Shown here piece by piece: positions 34,159 to 46,595 of a stretch of 64,000 nucleotides of DNA. The first letter of the stretch is position 1. The number at the start of each line of letters is the position of its first letter. The stretch lies in the NCBI GenBank assembly GCA_036852015.1, contig JAANDG010000089.1:285958-349957 (forward strand). Direction: 5' to 3'. Source of the DNA: Pelodera strongyloides. Lineage: Eukaryota > Nematoda > Chromadorea > Rhabditida > Rhabditidae. The notes under the pieces are model-generated. The model did not search any database. It saw only the letters and a list, made by a program, of their open reading frames with translations, and had not been told where the DNA came from. The translations under genes were made by a program, and so were the position numbers.

Positions 34159-37100
34159 ATCGACCAATTCGCATGCGATTCCAAAATGCGGCCGCGGCCT
34201 CAACTGATCTTCGTTACCAGAGCAATCGCCATCGATGATCTGATCGGCGGATGTACATCATCTACAAGCGAATGAAAGTTGAGGAAATATGCAAAGAACC
34301 GATTAGAGGACATCATGTCAATTAGAAGAAACAATTAAAAGACATGTAACGACTGATTGGGTTGCAATACAATACGCACTAAACAACTAAACTAAACCAG
34401 TCTAATAATCGATAACGAGTGCTGAAAATAAAAGAAAACATCGTGTTTTCCGAACATAAAGTAAATCCCACATCCCACTATATAATGAAGAAAGGTGGGC
34501 GTGGGTACCACTGTATAATAAAGAAACGAAGTCAGATGGGATACGAAAATGGTTAGTTCCGTTCCGCCTTTGTGTAACATCACACAGACTCAGACAGTTC
34601 ACAGCTACTCTTCTAAGAATAAGTGGTCAGGTATCTACTGACGACTGAGGAGATAATAGAACCCTAATTTGAAAGAGGAAAGGTACTCGAATCATGCAGA
34701 TAACTGAATATGAGGCTAATTAGGTCACAACAACAACACAATCATAGCTTTACCTTGTTCAAAGATTCCGCATCTATTCGTCACCTTTGTGGCTGGCCCT
34801 TTCATCACAAGAGCTAACCATCTCCGACTCACTCGCACCGTTTTTCCGAAAATTGTCATGGGACAATATGGCATCTAAAAACATGAATATTACAATGAAC
34901 GAATGAAAACATGTCGACAACAACAACAACAACAACAACAAAATTAACAAATTGCTGACAAACATTATCGTAATTGCTGGCAGCTCTACGCATAACGATT
35001 ACACACACGACGATGTGTGAAAGAGTGAAACCACCCATGAAATAAACCAAATAAATAAAATGAGGCCAAAGTTAAATTTACCTATTTAAGTCACAGTCGA
35101 CAATAGAAAAAGGAATTCCCCTGCAAGGGACCATAATGACCACGGCTAGAGACGTCAAGGGCGGGCTGTCAATACATCGATATCGAACGGTCAGCCTAAA
35201 ATGGTTTAGAAGCATCATGTAGCCATGTAATGAGAGCACAGCAAAGAAACACTGAAGTCACATGGGTGAAAACTTCTTCGAAAAAAACAAGTAAACTTTG
35301 CATGCTAACTTCCTAACCCTAACTAGCAACACCGCTAGTGGCCGGAGCTGAAGTTGAGGTGCATCATGTTATGTTGTTATACGCAAAGCGATGTGTAGAG
35401 AGTCAAGCAACAAAAGTACCATGAACGAATAAACGAAAACCAACGAAATTTGATAGCACTAGCACGGCTAGGCTAATTAATCACGGCATACAAAGGCAAT
35501 CTGAGAGAAATCCCCGACGTCGCAGGTCTAATATACTCATCGACATCGGCAAACAATAGTAACAATAAAGATAACATATCACTCACCCTCCTCTTTTGCT
35601 CCGGAAACCGGAAAGCCAACAGTCACAGGCCTAACCTTGGCCCAACAAAAGCGATAAACCAAAGATCCAGATCCAAAACAGTCGACAAATTGTGCACAGA
35701 TCAGCTAATCCTACTGAACTGACCATGGACATCACAAAACCACACGGAGGACAGAGCCCTGAAAAAAATACAAACTTGTACTTGTAAACACCGGAAAACA
35801 ACTCCACAAATAAGATATACCACGATACTACAATAGAACTATAGAACAGAAATATAATATGATCAATTTTCAATGAAATGAAGCCTGCCACGAAAGTTGA
35901 TACCAACCACCTACATATTATTAACCGACAGGAGAACTAGCTAGAGCCTAGAGCAAGCTCCGCCCGCAATAAACTCTAATCAACAAAAACACAACACTGT
36001 CCACTGTATTTATACGAAGAACAAGTATTTTTAATTTTTTAATCATAAAGGAAGAAAAGAACAAGGCTAAGTGGCTAAGACAATAACTGATCCGGGCCAA
36101 TTTCAGCATGTGCCTGTAAAGAGCATCTAACGTGACGACGTCTTTCCATTAATTCAGCAGCAGTCATTAAAATTCCTCCATCATACAAATCAACTGCACA
36201 CAAAATCGAAGATCACAAAACAACAATGATTAATCACAACTCAGAAGAACAACACAAATATTTAGTTTTTTTTTTATTCAAAAACAAACAAACAAACGTA
36301 TATACATGTGTCCGAAGACAAAAGCAAAGGCACACGGCACAGAACAACCATCAATGTTGTTGAATTGTCAGAGAATGAATGTGCCACATCAAGCGCAGGT
36401 GGGCCGACCATTGCTTGATGTTGTTGATGTCTACATTTCAAAGTAGACATATGGGAGTGTGCCTTGCATAAAAAAGTAAGAAATTAAATAAAAAAGAAAC
36501 AAAACACTATAAGTACTAACTAACTAAGAACCGCGTAAATAGCGTTAAATATAAGACAGAAAACCGTAACTGGGGGCTGCCTCACTAGAGGAACACCATT
36601 TCTACATGAGAGAATAAAAAAAGGAAAGTGAATTAATCAATGCTTGAAAAGGAAAAGATCTTATAACCAACAACCTACTAGGTAAACCACTAAACTAACT
36701 GAACTGAAGTCAAACTGTCAAACTAACTTACTATCTATCAAACCAACTAACCAACCAAAACGTAAAAGGTCTCGTAGCGACAAATAAACTCAAAAAGACA
36801 AAGGCAACTAACTAAAAGAGCAAAACAAAACACTAACACTGATAATTCTGAATTCTGAACTAAACTGAAAACAAAGAAAAAGGACTAAAATAAGGGTCGC
36901 CAAGCGACAACAACTGTGTAACTGTAAATCAATACGAAATCCTCAAAAGTAATAAGAAGCAAAACCAACAACTACTAACTAATGAACTGAACGAAATAAA
37001 CGAAAGGTAACTAGGTAACTCGAGAACTGTAAAGAGAGAGAACTGTAATTAAAAGGAATCATTGAACTAGCAAACTATCATTATCGAACATAATATAACC

Positions 37101-39434
37101 GTATAAACTGGAGACTGGAGATTCAAACTCCAAATACAATCTCTAACCATTAGCATAAAGAGAGAGCAATCAGAACAATAAAATGGCCTCGAACACGCGA
37201 AATCGTGAAAACATCACGATCATACAATATGAAAGTATATAGTTGAATCAATTACACCACTACATTAATATCTAATCTCATGACTCATAAGCGTAAGAAA
37301 CCAATCATTTCTAAGGTGTAAGGTCTAATGCGTATCGTATAATCACGGAAGCTTAAACGACTATGACCGACGGGTAAATAACTAAGAACGTAAGTACCGA
37401 ACCAAGACTATAAGGTCACAGTTCACAGTACAATGTCAATAAATAAAGTATGATCTAATGTGTATTATGCCATACTAGGCCTACTCGCCTATTATACTAA
37501 CTGTGCAGTAATAGCTGAGGAATTCTAATAAGACCTGGTAACTGGTAATCAACTGGGTAATTCTCAATCTCACACTCCTAGACACTAGGGTGAGCTATCA
37601 TAAATAAAAAATAAAGTTTGAAACGAAAATAAGTGATTCAATTATTCAATACAGACGAGTGCCAACTGACTGAATGGGCACATTTCTTCTGAGTTGACGA
37701 CGTGACGAGCGGACGGACCGACGGGGAAAAGGGGACTAATACTAAGACTACTTTAACAAAGAATAACTACTACCTATCCTATGACAGCTTGGGGAACTCG
37801 GGAGGGGACGCTAGGAATCCCGAATACACTAGCACAGGGGAATGGGGAAATAATATAATACTCGAGAATAAATAACAACTAACAAAGAGGGCCAATGGGA
37901 CAAGAAACGGATAGGGCTGTCATAGGTTAAAGTGACCAAACGGAAAAAACAAATACATGTAAAGTGTTCGTTTCTTAATGATTAAAAAAAAGGACTAATA
38001 CTCTCTCTCTCCTCTTCTCAAACTCACGAAACTCTTGATGACCGGCTTTTAATTAAATAATTTAGAATATAAAAACGATGGGTATCCGAACTCGACATCT
38101 TTTCTGAATGTATGTGTGAAGATGGGAATATAATACCGAAGGAGCAATCTTATAAGAACCGACTGGACAACAACTTCAGCTGCCTTTGCATACTGTCGGG
38201 ATGTAATTAGATAACGGGCATGAATACAGTATTAACGGATAACGGTTATACGGTTACTATGGTTTAGTGGAATCAATAACATAGAGAGGTATAAGATACC
38301 GGAAAAACGCTAGGTACCACGGCCACACAACGTGGCGGTACTCGACAGATGAGCAAGAGAAAGAGAAAAGAAATAAGAATGAGAAGTAAGAAAGATAAGA
38401 AATAGAAATAGAGAAGAGACAAGCAGAGAACGGGAATGCACGGTACAAGGTTCAAGCAGAAGCATCAAGAAAAAGGTAAACGGAGGCAGACAGCAGAAAG
38501 GCACGCAACGCACTCAGGAGTCAGCACTTGATCACTAGCACTTAGCACATACGAAATTACGAAATCAAGGAAAAAAAATCGGCACTTTACTCTCCAAATA
38601 CAAATACGACAGCGTTCTTCGCTCTCCATTGCAACTTTATAAACGCGGACACATCTAGGGATACTGGTATGGTAGGATACGAAATGGTATTCAAATAAGC
38701 GACACGGTTGACGGTAAGGAACTGAGCGTACTGAGCATAAATTTTAACGGGAACAAAAAAGCGCAAACACAGTAAGGCCATAATTCGTTGCGTAGTAGAC
38801 AACTAAATGGCAGCCATCTAGGCACTTCCCAGAGTCCAGAGCTTAGAAATCAACGGGACCAGCGAATGATAGATCGTGTGTGGGGAGACAGCAAGCGTCA
38901 ATAAATTCGTAAAAAGGAAGCGTTTTGCACGGGCTTTGGGAGGTAAGGGTAAGGGCAAGACCAGCGAGAATCATCAGCATGAACTAACTACTCACACTGT
39001 AAACTGTAACACTTTGCAGTGTCAGTGTTTGTCACTTAGCCAGCAGACTTGAAAAAAAAGTGGTGGGGATTTTGGATGCAAATCATGCAAAGCATAGCGC
39101 AGCAGTGAATGTGAATAGGTATAGGGGAATGGGTGCGGGCGCGTAACATCAGCCACACTAATGACTAAGAAATAATGCAGCGAAAACTAAAGGATGTTGC
39201 ATACATGATAAGGCCATGACCAAGTGAAAAGGTAATTACAAGAAATGGGAACGGTGAAATGGGAAACTTGTGGGTTGTGGGATCAAAAATCAGCAATAAT
39301 CCGTACCACTCGTAGCGCACCCCTCACAAACAGCAAAACTATTGGGATATTGGACATGGGCAAAAAAATGGTGAATTCAACCAACTCATCCTCACCTCAT
39401 CCTCAAAATGCCATACCAGTGAAAGGGAGGTACG
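34159..39434. other. A-rich region without a supported gene
   Basis: Mostly A-rich on the plus strand. It includes a CAA simple repeat at about 34,918-34,941 and a short hairpin (ATGTCTAC/GTAGACAT) near 36,426-36,449. Minus-strand open stretches at 34,756-34,877, 35,590-35,690 and 38,590-38,781 have isolated donor or start signals, but I cannot link them into a gene. Confidence 0.4.
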
Positions 39435-39977
39435 TTACACGAGCGGGATTCTAGCTGACACTATCAGCACAGCATAAAGCACAATGTACCAAGTACCAAC
39501 GCGGCGGTGAGAAAAACCAAAGCATTGAGAAGCGTGCAAGGCAATACGCAGACTACGTGTATTAAAGTAATGCACGAGATGTCGGGAAAGAACACGCCTG
39601 TAGATAACGGCTCGGATATTTGATAGATATTTGGAACTTTTGGGATCGGACATTTCCAAGTAAAGGATTATTATGAACGCAGCTGGTTTACATTCAGAAC
39701 ACAGTTTAGCGCTGAGTTCGGGCAAAGTTAAGTGTAGATGCAACATGCAACTACAACTCAGTGAACTCAGAGAAGGTGTTTCAAGAAAATACATACAAGC
39801 ATGATGCGATACAATGCAAAAAAACGTAGGATTTGTCTTTTGCCTCATTTCAATGGATTCCGTAACGAGGCACGGAAATAATTTAGTCTCATTTAATTCA
39901 CTAATATACTTGAGCGTAAAAGGGAAGAGAGCTTGATTTGAGCGCACTTGCAAATATAATTTGAACTCGATACGCAT
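39435..39977 (-). CDS. Hypothetical 180-codon open frame
   Basis: Open from a true ATG at 39,977 to a stop at 39,435. The product would be Ser/Leu/His/Cys-rich with no recognisable domain. There is no signal for expression and no splice context. Its length is uncommon for this AT-rich region but could occur by chance, so this is a weak call. Confidence 0.2.
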   Translation of the reverse strand: MRIEFKLYLQVRSNQALFPFTLKYISELNETKLFPCLVTESIEMRQKTNPTFFCIVSHHACMYFLETPSLSSLSCSCMLHLHLTLPELSAKLCSECKPAAFIIILYLEMSDPKSSKYLSNIRAVIYRRVLSRHLVHYFNTRSLRIALHASQCFGFSHRRVGTWYIVLYAVLIVSARIPLV

Positions 39978-41129
39978 GCTATATCATATCATGCGTAATC
40001 GAACACATTAACGCAATAGATTTAAATCTGACTGACAGGGCTTTCGAAGGAAGCAAAAGAATAATGTTACTGTGCCGCATTAAACACCGCATAATGGTGC
40101 GCAACAACTACTGAAACACCAGGCACCAGGTGAAAATGGGGATTTGCCTTAACAAGAGTAGAGGACTCTTCCATCCAACCAACGATAAACACCGGCCACA
40201 TAAATACTAGTGCGCCAGAGAGTTTAGCAATTTTACACATCGACAAACTTCAATACGGCGAGACAAACACATAAACAGCAGTTGAGGCAAGCTCTACGCG
40301 CTAATTTCACATCACATGCTTCCAAAAGGGGAAAAAACAGCCATAATTGAAACAGTTGTGCGCAGAAGCGACAAACGCTATCGGCGATGGCCAGAGTATA
40401 AAATATTTTTGAAAACGAGTTCAACCAGACTGGACATAACCAAACAATTGGGCTGTTGAAATTCAAGTTTTGGTTTCAACTGAATAAAGTATTCATATAC
40501 TATCGACCGCATGCGGAATCGGGCGTAAAGCGCAACGCTTCGTTTGGAATTAAATGTTGAAAAAAACATACTTCGTCTTTACACCAAATATTGAGATACA
40601 ACCAAGCAACGAGCAAATATGCGCACTTCGAGTTTGCCGATCAAAAAAATGAATATAATCGATAATTGACTAGCCAACGGGCGCACTCCGAAAGTAGTGT
40701 ACTGACTCGTGCGATAGATTTTTGTTTCATAACTGCTTACTCCACAAAAGGCACGCTCTCTGCGGAAAGACCGACTACGGTAGTTTTAGCACCGTATAAA
40801 ATTATTGCAGTTAGAGTAATCACACTTTTGGAGTGTTTCAATGATCCTTGTTCAATGATCTGATCTTTCTATGTATGGAATTATTGAATTGGTTTAAACA
40901 AAGGGGATTTGACTTGGCAGCACAGGAAATCGCCTGAAAGGAAATGCGCAGAAGCTGATACTATTCTCCTCTTCTAGCTTCAACAATCGCCACCACGGTC
41001 TATACCGCTTCAAACTTAATTCGAACCAAAGGAAACGAGTAACCGGCGAAGAAGCATCATGCAACAAAAACTACAGTACACACAGGATTTTGCCCACTAA
41101 CCTTCGCGCTAACCCTGTGTTTAACAAAG
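39978..41129. other. Non-coding spacer
   Basis: No gene supported in this stretch. It ends where repeat R1 copy 2 begins. Confidence 0.35.
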
Positions 41130-41690
41130 CGAACTTGGGGGTAATGTTACTAGATGATATGCGCGCTAATTACCTAATGATCCTAATTGAGACTGGTTCT
41201 AGCATTGGATTGGCCAGAGCTGGATTTGGTACATCTAGTGTGTGGGAACCATTTTGGCACCACATACCAGATGTCCCCAACCGGACTCCTGGGCAAGCCT
41301 ATGCTAGGCATAGGGACCTCCCACCAGCCAACGACAAAAGGGGGAGGTTTTCACCCAACCCAAGCCCAAGGGATTGTTGTGTATGAGGTAGCGAACCACT
41401 ACCGAATACACAACAACCCTAACCAAACTAACCTCCCCTTCCAGATCCTTGATGCTGTCCCGAGTTGGGACAGCAACTCCTTCCCAGGTCCGCTCCTTGG
41501 TCCGTTCGACACCCGGATGGGTACACCCCGGGTAGGGAGACCACTCCAGTTCCCCCCACCAGATGTACCCCAACCAGGCTTCCGAACACTTCTAATCCAA
41601 TCCAGGCCATCGAGGGGGTCGTTCTTCCAGGGACAAAGTCAATGTGGCCGTTCCTTATAAAACAAACCTACCTTCACCAACCTGGTCCTT
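41130..41690 (+). repeat. Interspersed repeat R1, copy 2
   Basis: Matches the reverse complement of 16,870-17,495, including the 'gatgctgtcccgagttggga' word and the central hairpin (here 'tgtgtatgaggtagcg...cactaccgaatacacaac' near 41,375-41,420). It lies about 125 bp upstream of the LTR retrotransposon. Class unknown. Confidence 0.65.
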
Positions 41691-41815
41691 TGGATCGGTT
41701 CTCCTACAGTAGTTCCAGGTTCTGTTCAGTCTTTGTAGATGTAGCCGCGACTCCGGTCAACCTCGTTGGTGACTACAGTAATCATCGCACCTCACAACAT
41801 TTCGAAGATCGCCTG

Positions 41816-42096
41816 TGTTAGGTATAAGGATACCTAAGAATGTCTAATACTGAAACGTACTGTTATTACTCATGTATAATATTATCTTGTGTCTAGTTCA
41901 GTCGTGGTTTAACATATTTCCATAGTATTAGCATATGGCGTATTTACATATTAGAATAGACATAAATACCCGCTAGGAGTTGTCTATCGAATTGGATTTG
42001 CCCGCCTATTATCCAAGAGTAAAGATATTTAATATCTGCCGTCTCCTCTCTGTTGCTAATCTGTTGTCTAGCAGTTCCCACTGTACAGACACAACA
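41816..42096 (+). repeat. 5' LTR
   Basis: 281 bp, beginning TGTTAGGTATAAGG and ending ACAACA. It has the canonical TG...CA ends and matches 46,596-46,876. Confidence 0.92.
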
Positions 42097-42097
42097 T

Positions 42098-42114
42098 TGG
42101 CGTTCAGGATTCGG
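42098..42114 (+). other. Primer-binding site
   Basis: Begins TGGCGTTCAGGATTCGG one base after the 5' LTR. The initial TGG pairs with a tRNA 3' CCA end, and the GGATTCGG part resembles the complement of a T-arm. The tRNA identity was not determined. Confidence 0.6.
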
Positions 42115-42337
42115 ACTACTCTTATTCTCCTGGTACACCGTCGTTCTTGTGTGAACACGCTCTGTACACCATCAGCGCAGTAGCCTGATAGGAGATCCAG
42201 ACCTGAGCATCAAGCTTACTCACGGTTGTACAGTCGTACGAACCCTCTGAGTGCCGTCTCGCAGAGACCGCAACGCTTGTGACTTACGTATAAGTCAGCA
42301 CGGGACACTTGTCAGGGTGAGTACACCCAGGCTCGTC

Positions 42338-42448
42338 ATGGACGACGATGACAAGACCACGCTCAAGGAAATCTTGGAGTCTCTGAAAGCACTTCAGAAG
42401 AGCCAAGAGAGTACAGCAGTTCGTCTGCAACGTCTGGAAGGAGAATAA
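42338..42448 (+). CDS. Short gag N-terminal frame, 36 residues
   Basis: ATG at 42,338, stop at 42,446-42,448. It starts MDDDDKTTLKEILESLKAL and is helix-prone, like the N-terminus of gag in related elements. The long downstream frame is in the +1 phase relative to this one and is open across the region of overlap. A single-base difference or a +1 translational frameshift would therefore connect them. Whether this is a mutation or programmed shifting cannot be told from one copy. Confidence 0.6.
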   Translation: MDDDDKTTLKEILESLKALQKSQESTAVRLQRLEGE

Positions 42449-42467
42449 TGAGAATACGTCCCAGTCG

Positions 42468-45400
42468 GTGACACCTTTCCAGAGAGAAAGTGTACCGCTC
42501 AGTGCAGAAGCAAGAGGAATGCTTGATATGCTGCACAAGAATGTCCCCTTGTTCGATTATAGCGACGAGGAAGGCGCATGTTTTGCTGAGTACTACAAAG
42601 GCCAGCAAAGACTCATTGAGGTCCATGCCGCTGCCGTACCTGAAGATGTCAGGATCGGTTTTCTGCTATCTCGCTTACCACCCCAGCAAGAGAAAGAGTT
42701 CAAATTGCGCTGTATGCCGCAAGAACCTGAGGAAATGAGCCTGGATGAAGTGGTTGAGAAGCTGAAACTCGTGTTTACCTCGAAGGTATCGTTGTTCCGA
42801 AAGCGACTATCGTGTCTGCATTTGGATGAAGAACCGATTACCGAGTACACGAAGCACATCGCTCTGGTGAACGGAAGCTGTCAGGCTTTCAAGTTCAGTG
42901 AATTGAAGGAAAACCAATTCCGGGTCCTGATGTATCTCAATAGTCTTCGCAATCCTGCACATGCAGAGATTCGCGCCTGGCTTATTTCAGCCCTTGACAA
43001 GACTCCTGAGATGACCCTCGACGATGTGGCTCTCGCTGTTAACAGATACCGCGAGCACAAGGCCAACCTCAGCGCTGACCTCGCTATAAACAAGGTTTAC
43101 AATAAGCCCCACAAGCCTCAGAGAGACGAGAGAACGTCCCCACAAGCGAAATGCAAGTACTGTGGAGGGAACAGTGGACACCGGTCCTGCCCTGCCAAAG
43201 AAGCGACTTGTCATAATTGTGGAAGAAAAGGGCATTACGCTACTGTATGTCAGCAGAAGCACAAATTGCGTAATCGCAATGTCCATGAAGTGTCTTCGCG
43301 ATCTGTCGGCCGCAGATTCGTTAACATTCAGATGAATGAAAAGAAGGTGCGACTTCAATTGGACACTGGTTCGGATCTGACTCTGGTCTCCGAAGCCACA
43401 TGGAAGGCGCTAGGTCGACCAAACTTGGACCCCACAAGTGTAGTCGCGACCGCAGCAAATGGAGAGCAGCTCGAACTGTACGGTACATTCGAGTGCAACG
43501 CCTCTTACCAGAACGAGCATATCACAGGGATCGTGCACGTTACCGCTAGGATGAATCTCCTAGGCCTGGACTGGTTAGAGCGCTTCCCGTCATTCAGATC
43601 CATGTTGGATGCTGTCTGCCATCGGGTCTCCAGAGAACCTTCTGTCCTTACATCAACTAAGAGTGAAAATGCTGCGACGTATGTTGATACGCTCAAGACG
43701 CAATTCACCGATGTATTCTCCACCGAGCTTGGTCTCTGTTTGAAGACCAAAGCGTGCCTCCAGCTCAAAGAAGGCGCAAAACCCGCTTTTCGCCCGAAAC
43801 GTATGGTACCATTCCATTACAAAGAAAACGTGGAACGTGAGCTGGATCGGCTAGAGCAACTTGGAGTCATTGAGCGCGTTACCTACTCTCCGTGGGCCGC
43901 TCCAATTCTGTGCGTAAAGAAACCGAACGGAAATGTGAGGGTCTGTGCAGACTTCAGCACTGGACTGAATGAAGCTCTGGAAGACTTCACTCACCCGATT
44001 CCGACCGCAGAAGACATAATGACAACCCTCAACGGTGGAACTGTCTTCAGTACACTTGACTTTAAGGATGCCTACCTTCAAGTCGGGTTAGAGGACGACT
44101 CCGAGAACTTGCTCGTGATCAATACACATCGAGGACTGTACAGATACAACAGACTCTGCTTCGGCATCAAGACCGCTCCTGGGATCTTCCAACAGATCAT
44201 GGACGCGATGATCTCTGGTCTCGAAGGTTGTTGTGCGTACCTTGATGATGTGATCGTTTCTGGTAGAACGCTACAGGAACACAATCAGAACCTACATGCC
44301 TGTATGACACGCATCTCGGAGTATGGTTTCCACGTCAACTTCGAGAAATGCACCTTTGCTGCGAGAGAGATCCGGTACCTGGGGATGATCGTCTCTGCAG
44401 AAGGTCGCAAGTCTGATCCCGCCAAGATTGAACCAATCTTGAAGATGCCCGAACCAAAGGACGTCAGTCAGTTACGCTCCTTTATCGGCAAGATCAACTA
44501 CTACGGCAGGTTCATAAAAGAGCTGCACAAGCTACGTGCACCGTTTGACGAACTCTTGAAAAAAGATGTCAAATTTCACTGGAGTAATGAGTGCCAGAAA
44601 TCATTTGACCAGGTCAAAAAGATCGTTGCCTCACCCATGCTACTCACCCACTACGACCCGAAGAAGGAGTTGCTCCTTGTCACGGACGCATCTCAGTACG
44701 GTCTAGGCGCGGTACTGCTACATCGAATGAGTGATGGTACGCAGAAGGCGGTAGAGCATGCTACACGGACTCTACTTCCAGCTGAAAAGAACTATGGCCA
44801 GATCGAGAAAGAAGGTCTCGCAATCTTCTGGGCCATGAAAAAGTTCTACAAGTATCTGTTGGGACGCAAGTTCACTCTTGTCACAGATCACAAACCTCTT
44901 GTTTCCATATTTGGATCAAAGAAGGGTATCCCAGTCACAAGCGCCAACCGTTTACAACGTTGGGCTGTGTTCATCAAAGGTTTCGATTTCAAGATCGTGT
45001 TCAAGCCTACTGCTGAAATGGGATGTGCCGACGTGCTGTCGAGACTAATTGCAAGTCACGAAGACACCGAAGAAGAGAAGGTGATTGCGAGAGTCGAAAC
45101 GGAGTTGTTTACTAACGAACACTACCGTACTGTTGCCGCCCTACCAGTTACCGCTAACGTTCTGCGTGATGCTACAGAGAAGGACAAGACACTGCAAGTG
45201 GTCCTGAAAGCTCACAGAACTGGGAACTGGCCAAAACAGTGCTCAAGGGACCTCGCACAGTTCGCAAACCGACAAGTATCGTTGTCAGAGTCACACGGAA
45301 TTCTCGTATTCGGAGACAGGATTGTCATTCCTGCTGCTCTCAAAGGACGAATTCTGAGACAGTTGCATCAAGGACACCAAGGAATTGTTCGTACCAAGTC

Positions 45401-46568
45401 GCTCGCAAGGTCTCTAGTGTACTGGCCGTTCATAGACGAGGACATTGAGAACATGGTGAAATCCTGCACCAACTGTAGTCGTGCACAGAAAGCACCGACT
45501 AAGACCAATCTGGAATCGTGGAGCAAGGCAACAGCACCATACGAGCGAATTCATGCAGATTTCGCTGGCCCTCTGGAAGGAAAGTACTATTTGCTAGTCG
45601 TTGACGCATATAGTAAATGGCCAGAGATTGTTGCTATGGACAGAATCACATCTTCTGCCACGATTACCAACCTGAGAAAGATTTTCTCACAGTTCGGCAT
45701 GCCAGAAACATTGGTAACAGACAACGGAACACAGTTCACAAGTGCTGAATTCGCGTTGTTCTGTGCAAAGAATGGGATAAAACATATGTTTTCGCCGCCA
45801 TTCCACCCGCAATCGAACGGACAAGCGGAGAGGTTCGTCGATACGTTCAAGCGGGCGTTGCTGAAACTGAAAGGGGAGGGAAGCCCTGCAGAGAATCTTC
45901 AAACGTTCCTGCTCTCATATCGGATGACGCCGTCACCGAGTACTCCTGAAGGCAAGTCGCCAGCTGAAACGTTCTTGAATAGAAAGCTGCGAACTTCGTT
46001 TGATTTGCTCAAACCGAAGCCTGAAAGGAAGATCATAAAAGATGATCGTATGGAAGAGCAATTCCATAAGAAGCACGGTTCGAAGGCTAGAGTCTTCGTC
46101 CCAGGAGACTTAGTCTATATACGTGATCACCGGGTGCCAAGTAAGCCTGCGTGGATGGAAGCTACTGTTGTAAGCAACAAAGGCAGTGTGCTTTACGACG
46201 TAAAGATCGAAGGTCAGAAACGACTGATTCGCCGTCATGCTAATCAGATGAGACCGAGAACTGTCGCTAACAGAAGTCGAGCTTTCGACATATTGCTCGA
46301 TGCTTTCCACATTGATCCGTCACCCTGTTCGAACCCAAATGAGTCTGTGCCAAAGACTCCACACCCAACTGTAGACACTGAAACAGTTGAAGAAGAAGAT
46401 CCGACACAGAACACGTCGAGAACCGCCATCAATGCTACAAGCCCTACTGCCGTGACACCACCTACCGGAAAGACTCCAAAGGAACCGCCGAAACTACGAC
46501 ATTCAGAGAGGATAAGAAAACCCGTCACAAAGCTTAATGTCAATCCGTCACTTAAGAGCTATATTTAG
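42468..46568 (+). CDS. Gag-Pol polyprotein frame of the Ty3/gypsy element
   Basis: 1,366 codons, no internal stop. The frame is open from upstream of 42,468, and the first in-frame ATG is at 42,519. Residue numbers count from 42,468. Gag: two Cys/His knuckles near 229-241 and 248-261. Protease: DTGSD at about 299. Reverse transcriptase: catalytic Asp near 531 and YLDD at 591-594. RNase H: TDAS with Asp near 740. Integrase: HHCC zinc region about 966-1000, then the D-D-35-E triad at about 1031, 1085 and 1121. A C-terminal Pro/Thr-rich tail ends just before the polypurine tract. All key catalytic residues are present, so the enzyme part looks intact. Only the gag start is displaced in frame. 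Confidence 0.93.
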   Translation: MTPFQRESVPLSAEARGMLDMLHKNVPLFDYSDEEGACFAEYYKGQQRLIEVHAAAVPEDVRIGFLLSRLPPQQEKEFKLRCMPQEPEEMSLDEVVEKLKLVFTSKVSLFRKRLSCLHLDEEPITEYTKHIALVNGSCQAFKFSELKENQFRVLMYLNSLRNPAHAEIRAWLISALDKTPEMTLDDVALAVNRYREHKANLSADLAINKVYNKPHKPQRDERTSPQAKCKYCGGNSGHRSCPAKEATCHNCGRKGHYATVCQQKHKLRNRNVHEVSSRSVGRRFVNIQMNEKKVRLQLDTGSDLTLVSEATWKALGRPNLDPTSVVATAANGEQLELYGTFECNASYQNEHITGIVHVTARMNLLGLDWLERFPSFRSMLDAVCHRVSREPSVLTSTKSENAATYVDTLKTQFTDVFSTELGLCLKTKACLQLKEGAKPAFRPKRMVPFHYKENVERELDRLEQLGVIERVTYSPWAAPILCVKKPNGNVRVCADFSTGLNEALEDFTHPIPTAEDIMTTLNGGTVFSTLDFKDAYLQVGLEDDSENLLVINTHRGLYRYNRLCFGIKTAPGIFQQIMDAMISGLEGCCAYLDDVIVSGRTLQEHNQNLHACMTRISEYGFHVNFEKCTFAAREIRYLGMIVSAEGRKSDPAKIEPILKMPEPKDVSQLRSFIGKINYYGRFIKELHKLRAPFDELLKKDVKFHWSNECQKSFDQVKKIVASPMLLTHYDPKKELLLVTDASQYGLGAVLLHRMSDGTQKAVEHATRTLLPAEKNYGQIEKEGLAIFWAMKKFYKYLLGRKFTLVTDHKPLVSIFGSKKGIPVTSANRLQRWAVFIKGFDFKIVFKPTAEMGCADVLSRLIASHEDTEEEKVIARVETELFTNEHYRTVAALPVTANVLRDATEKDKTLQVVLKAHRTGNWPKQCSRDLAQFANRQVSLSESHGILVFGDRIVIPAALKGRILRQLHQGHQGIVRTKSLARSLVYWPFIDEDIENMVKSCTNCSRAQKAPTKTNLESWSKATAPYERIHADFAGPLEGKYYLLVVDAYSKWPEIVAMDRITSSATITNLRKIFSQFGMPETLVTDNGTQFTSAEFALFCAKNGIKHMFSPPFHPQSNGQAERFVDTFKRALLKLKGEGSPAENLQTFLLSYRMTPSPSTPEGKSPAETFLNRKLRTSFDLLKPKPERKIIKDDRMEEQFHKKHGSKARVFVPGDLVYIRDHRVPSKPAWMEATVVSNKGSVLYDVKIEGQKRLIRRHANQMRPRTVANRSRAFDILLDAFHIDPSPCSNPNESVPKTPHPTVDTETVEEEDPTQNTSRTAINATSPTAVTPPTGKTPKEPPKLRHSERIRKPVTKLNVNPSLKSYI

Positions 46569-46583
46569 TATAACTTGAATACT

Positions 46584-46595
46584 AAGAAAAGGAGG
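46584..46595 (+). other. Polypurine tract
   Basis: AAGAAAAGGAGG lies directly before the 3' LTR, the usual place for plus-strand priming. Confidence 0.8.

Noticed and set aside
34756..34877. Possible minus-strand exon with TTTTTAG acceptor and GTAAAG donor
   Set aside because: Two frames are possible, one of them ending in a stop, and no neighbouring exon matches in phase.
38590..38781. Minus-strand frame of 64 codons with a signal-like start (MALLCLRFFVPV)
   Set aside because: Too short and isolated. No supporting promoter, splice or homology evidence.
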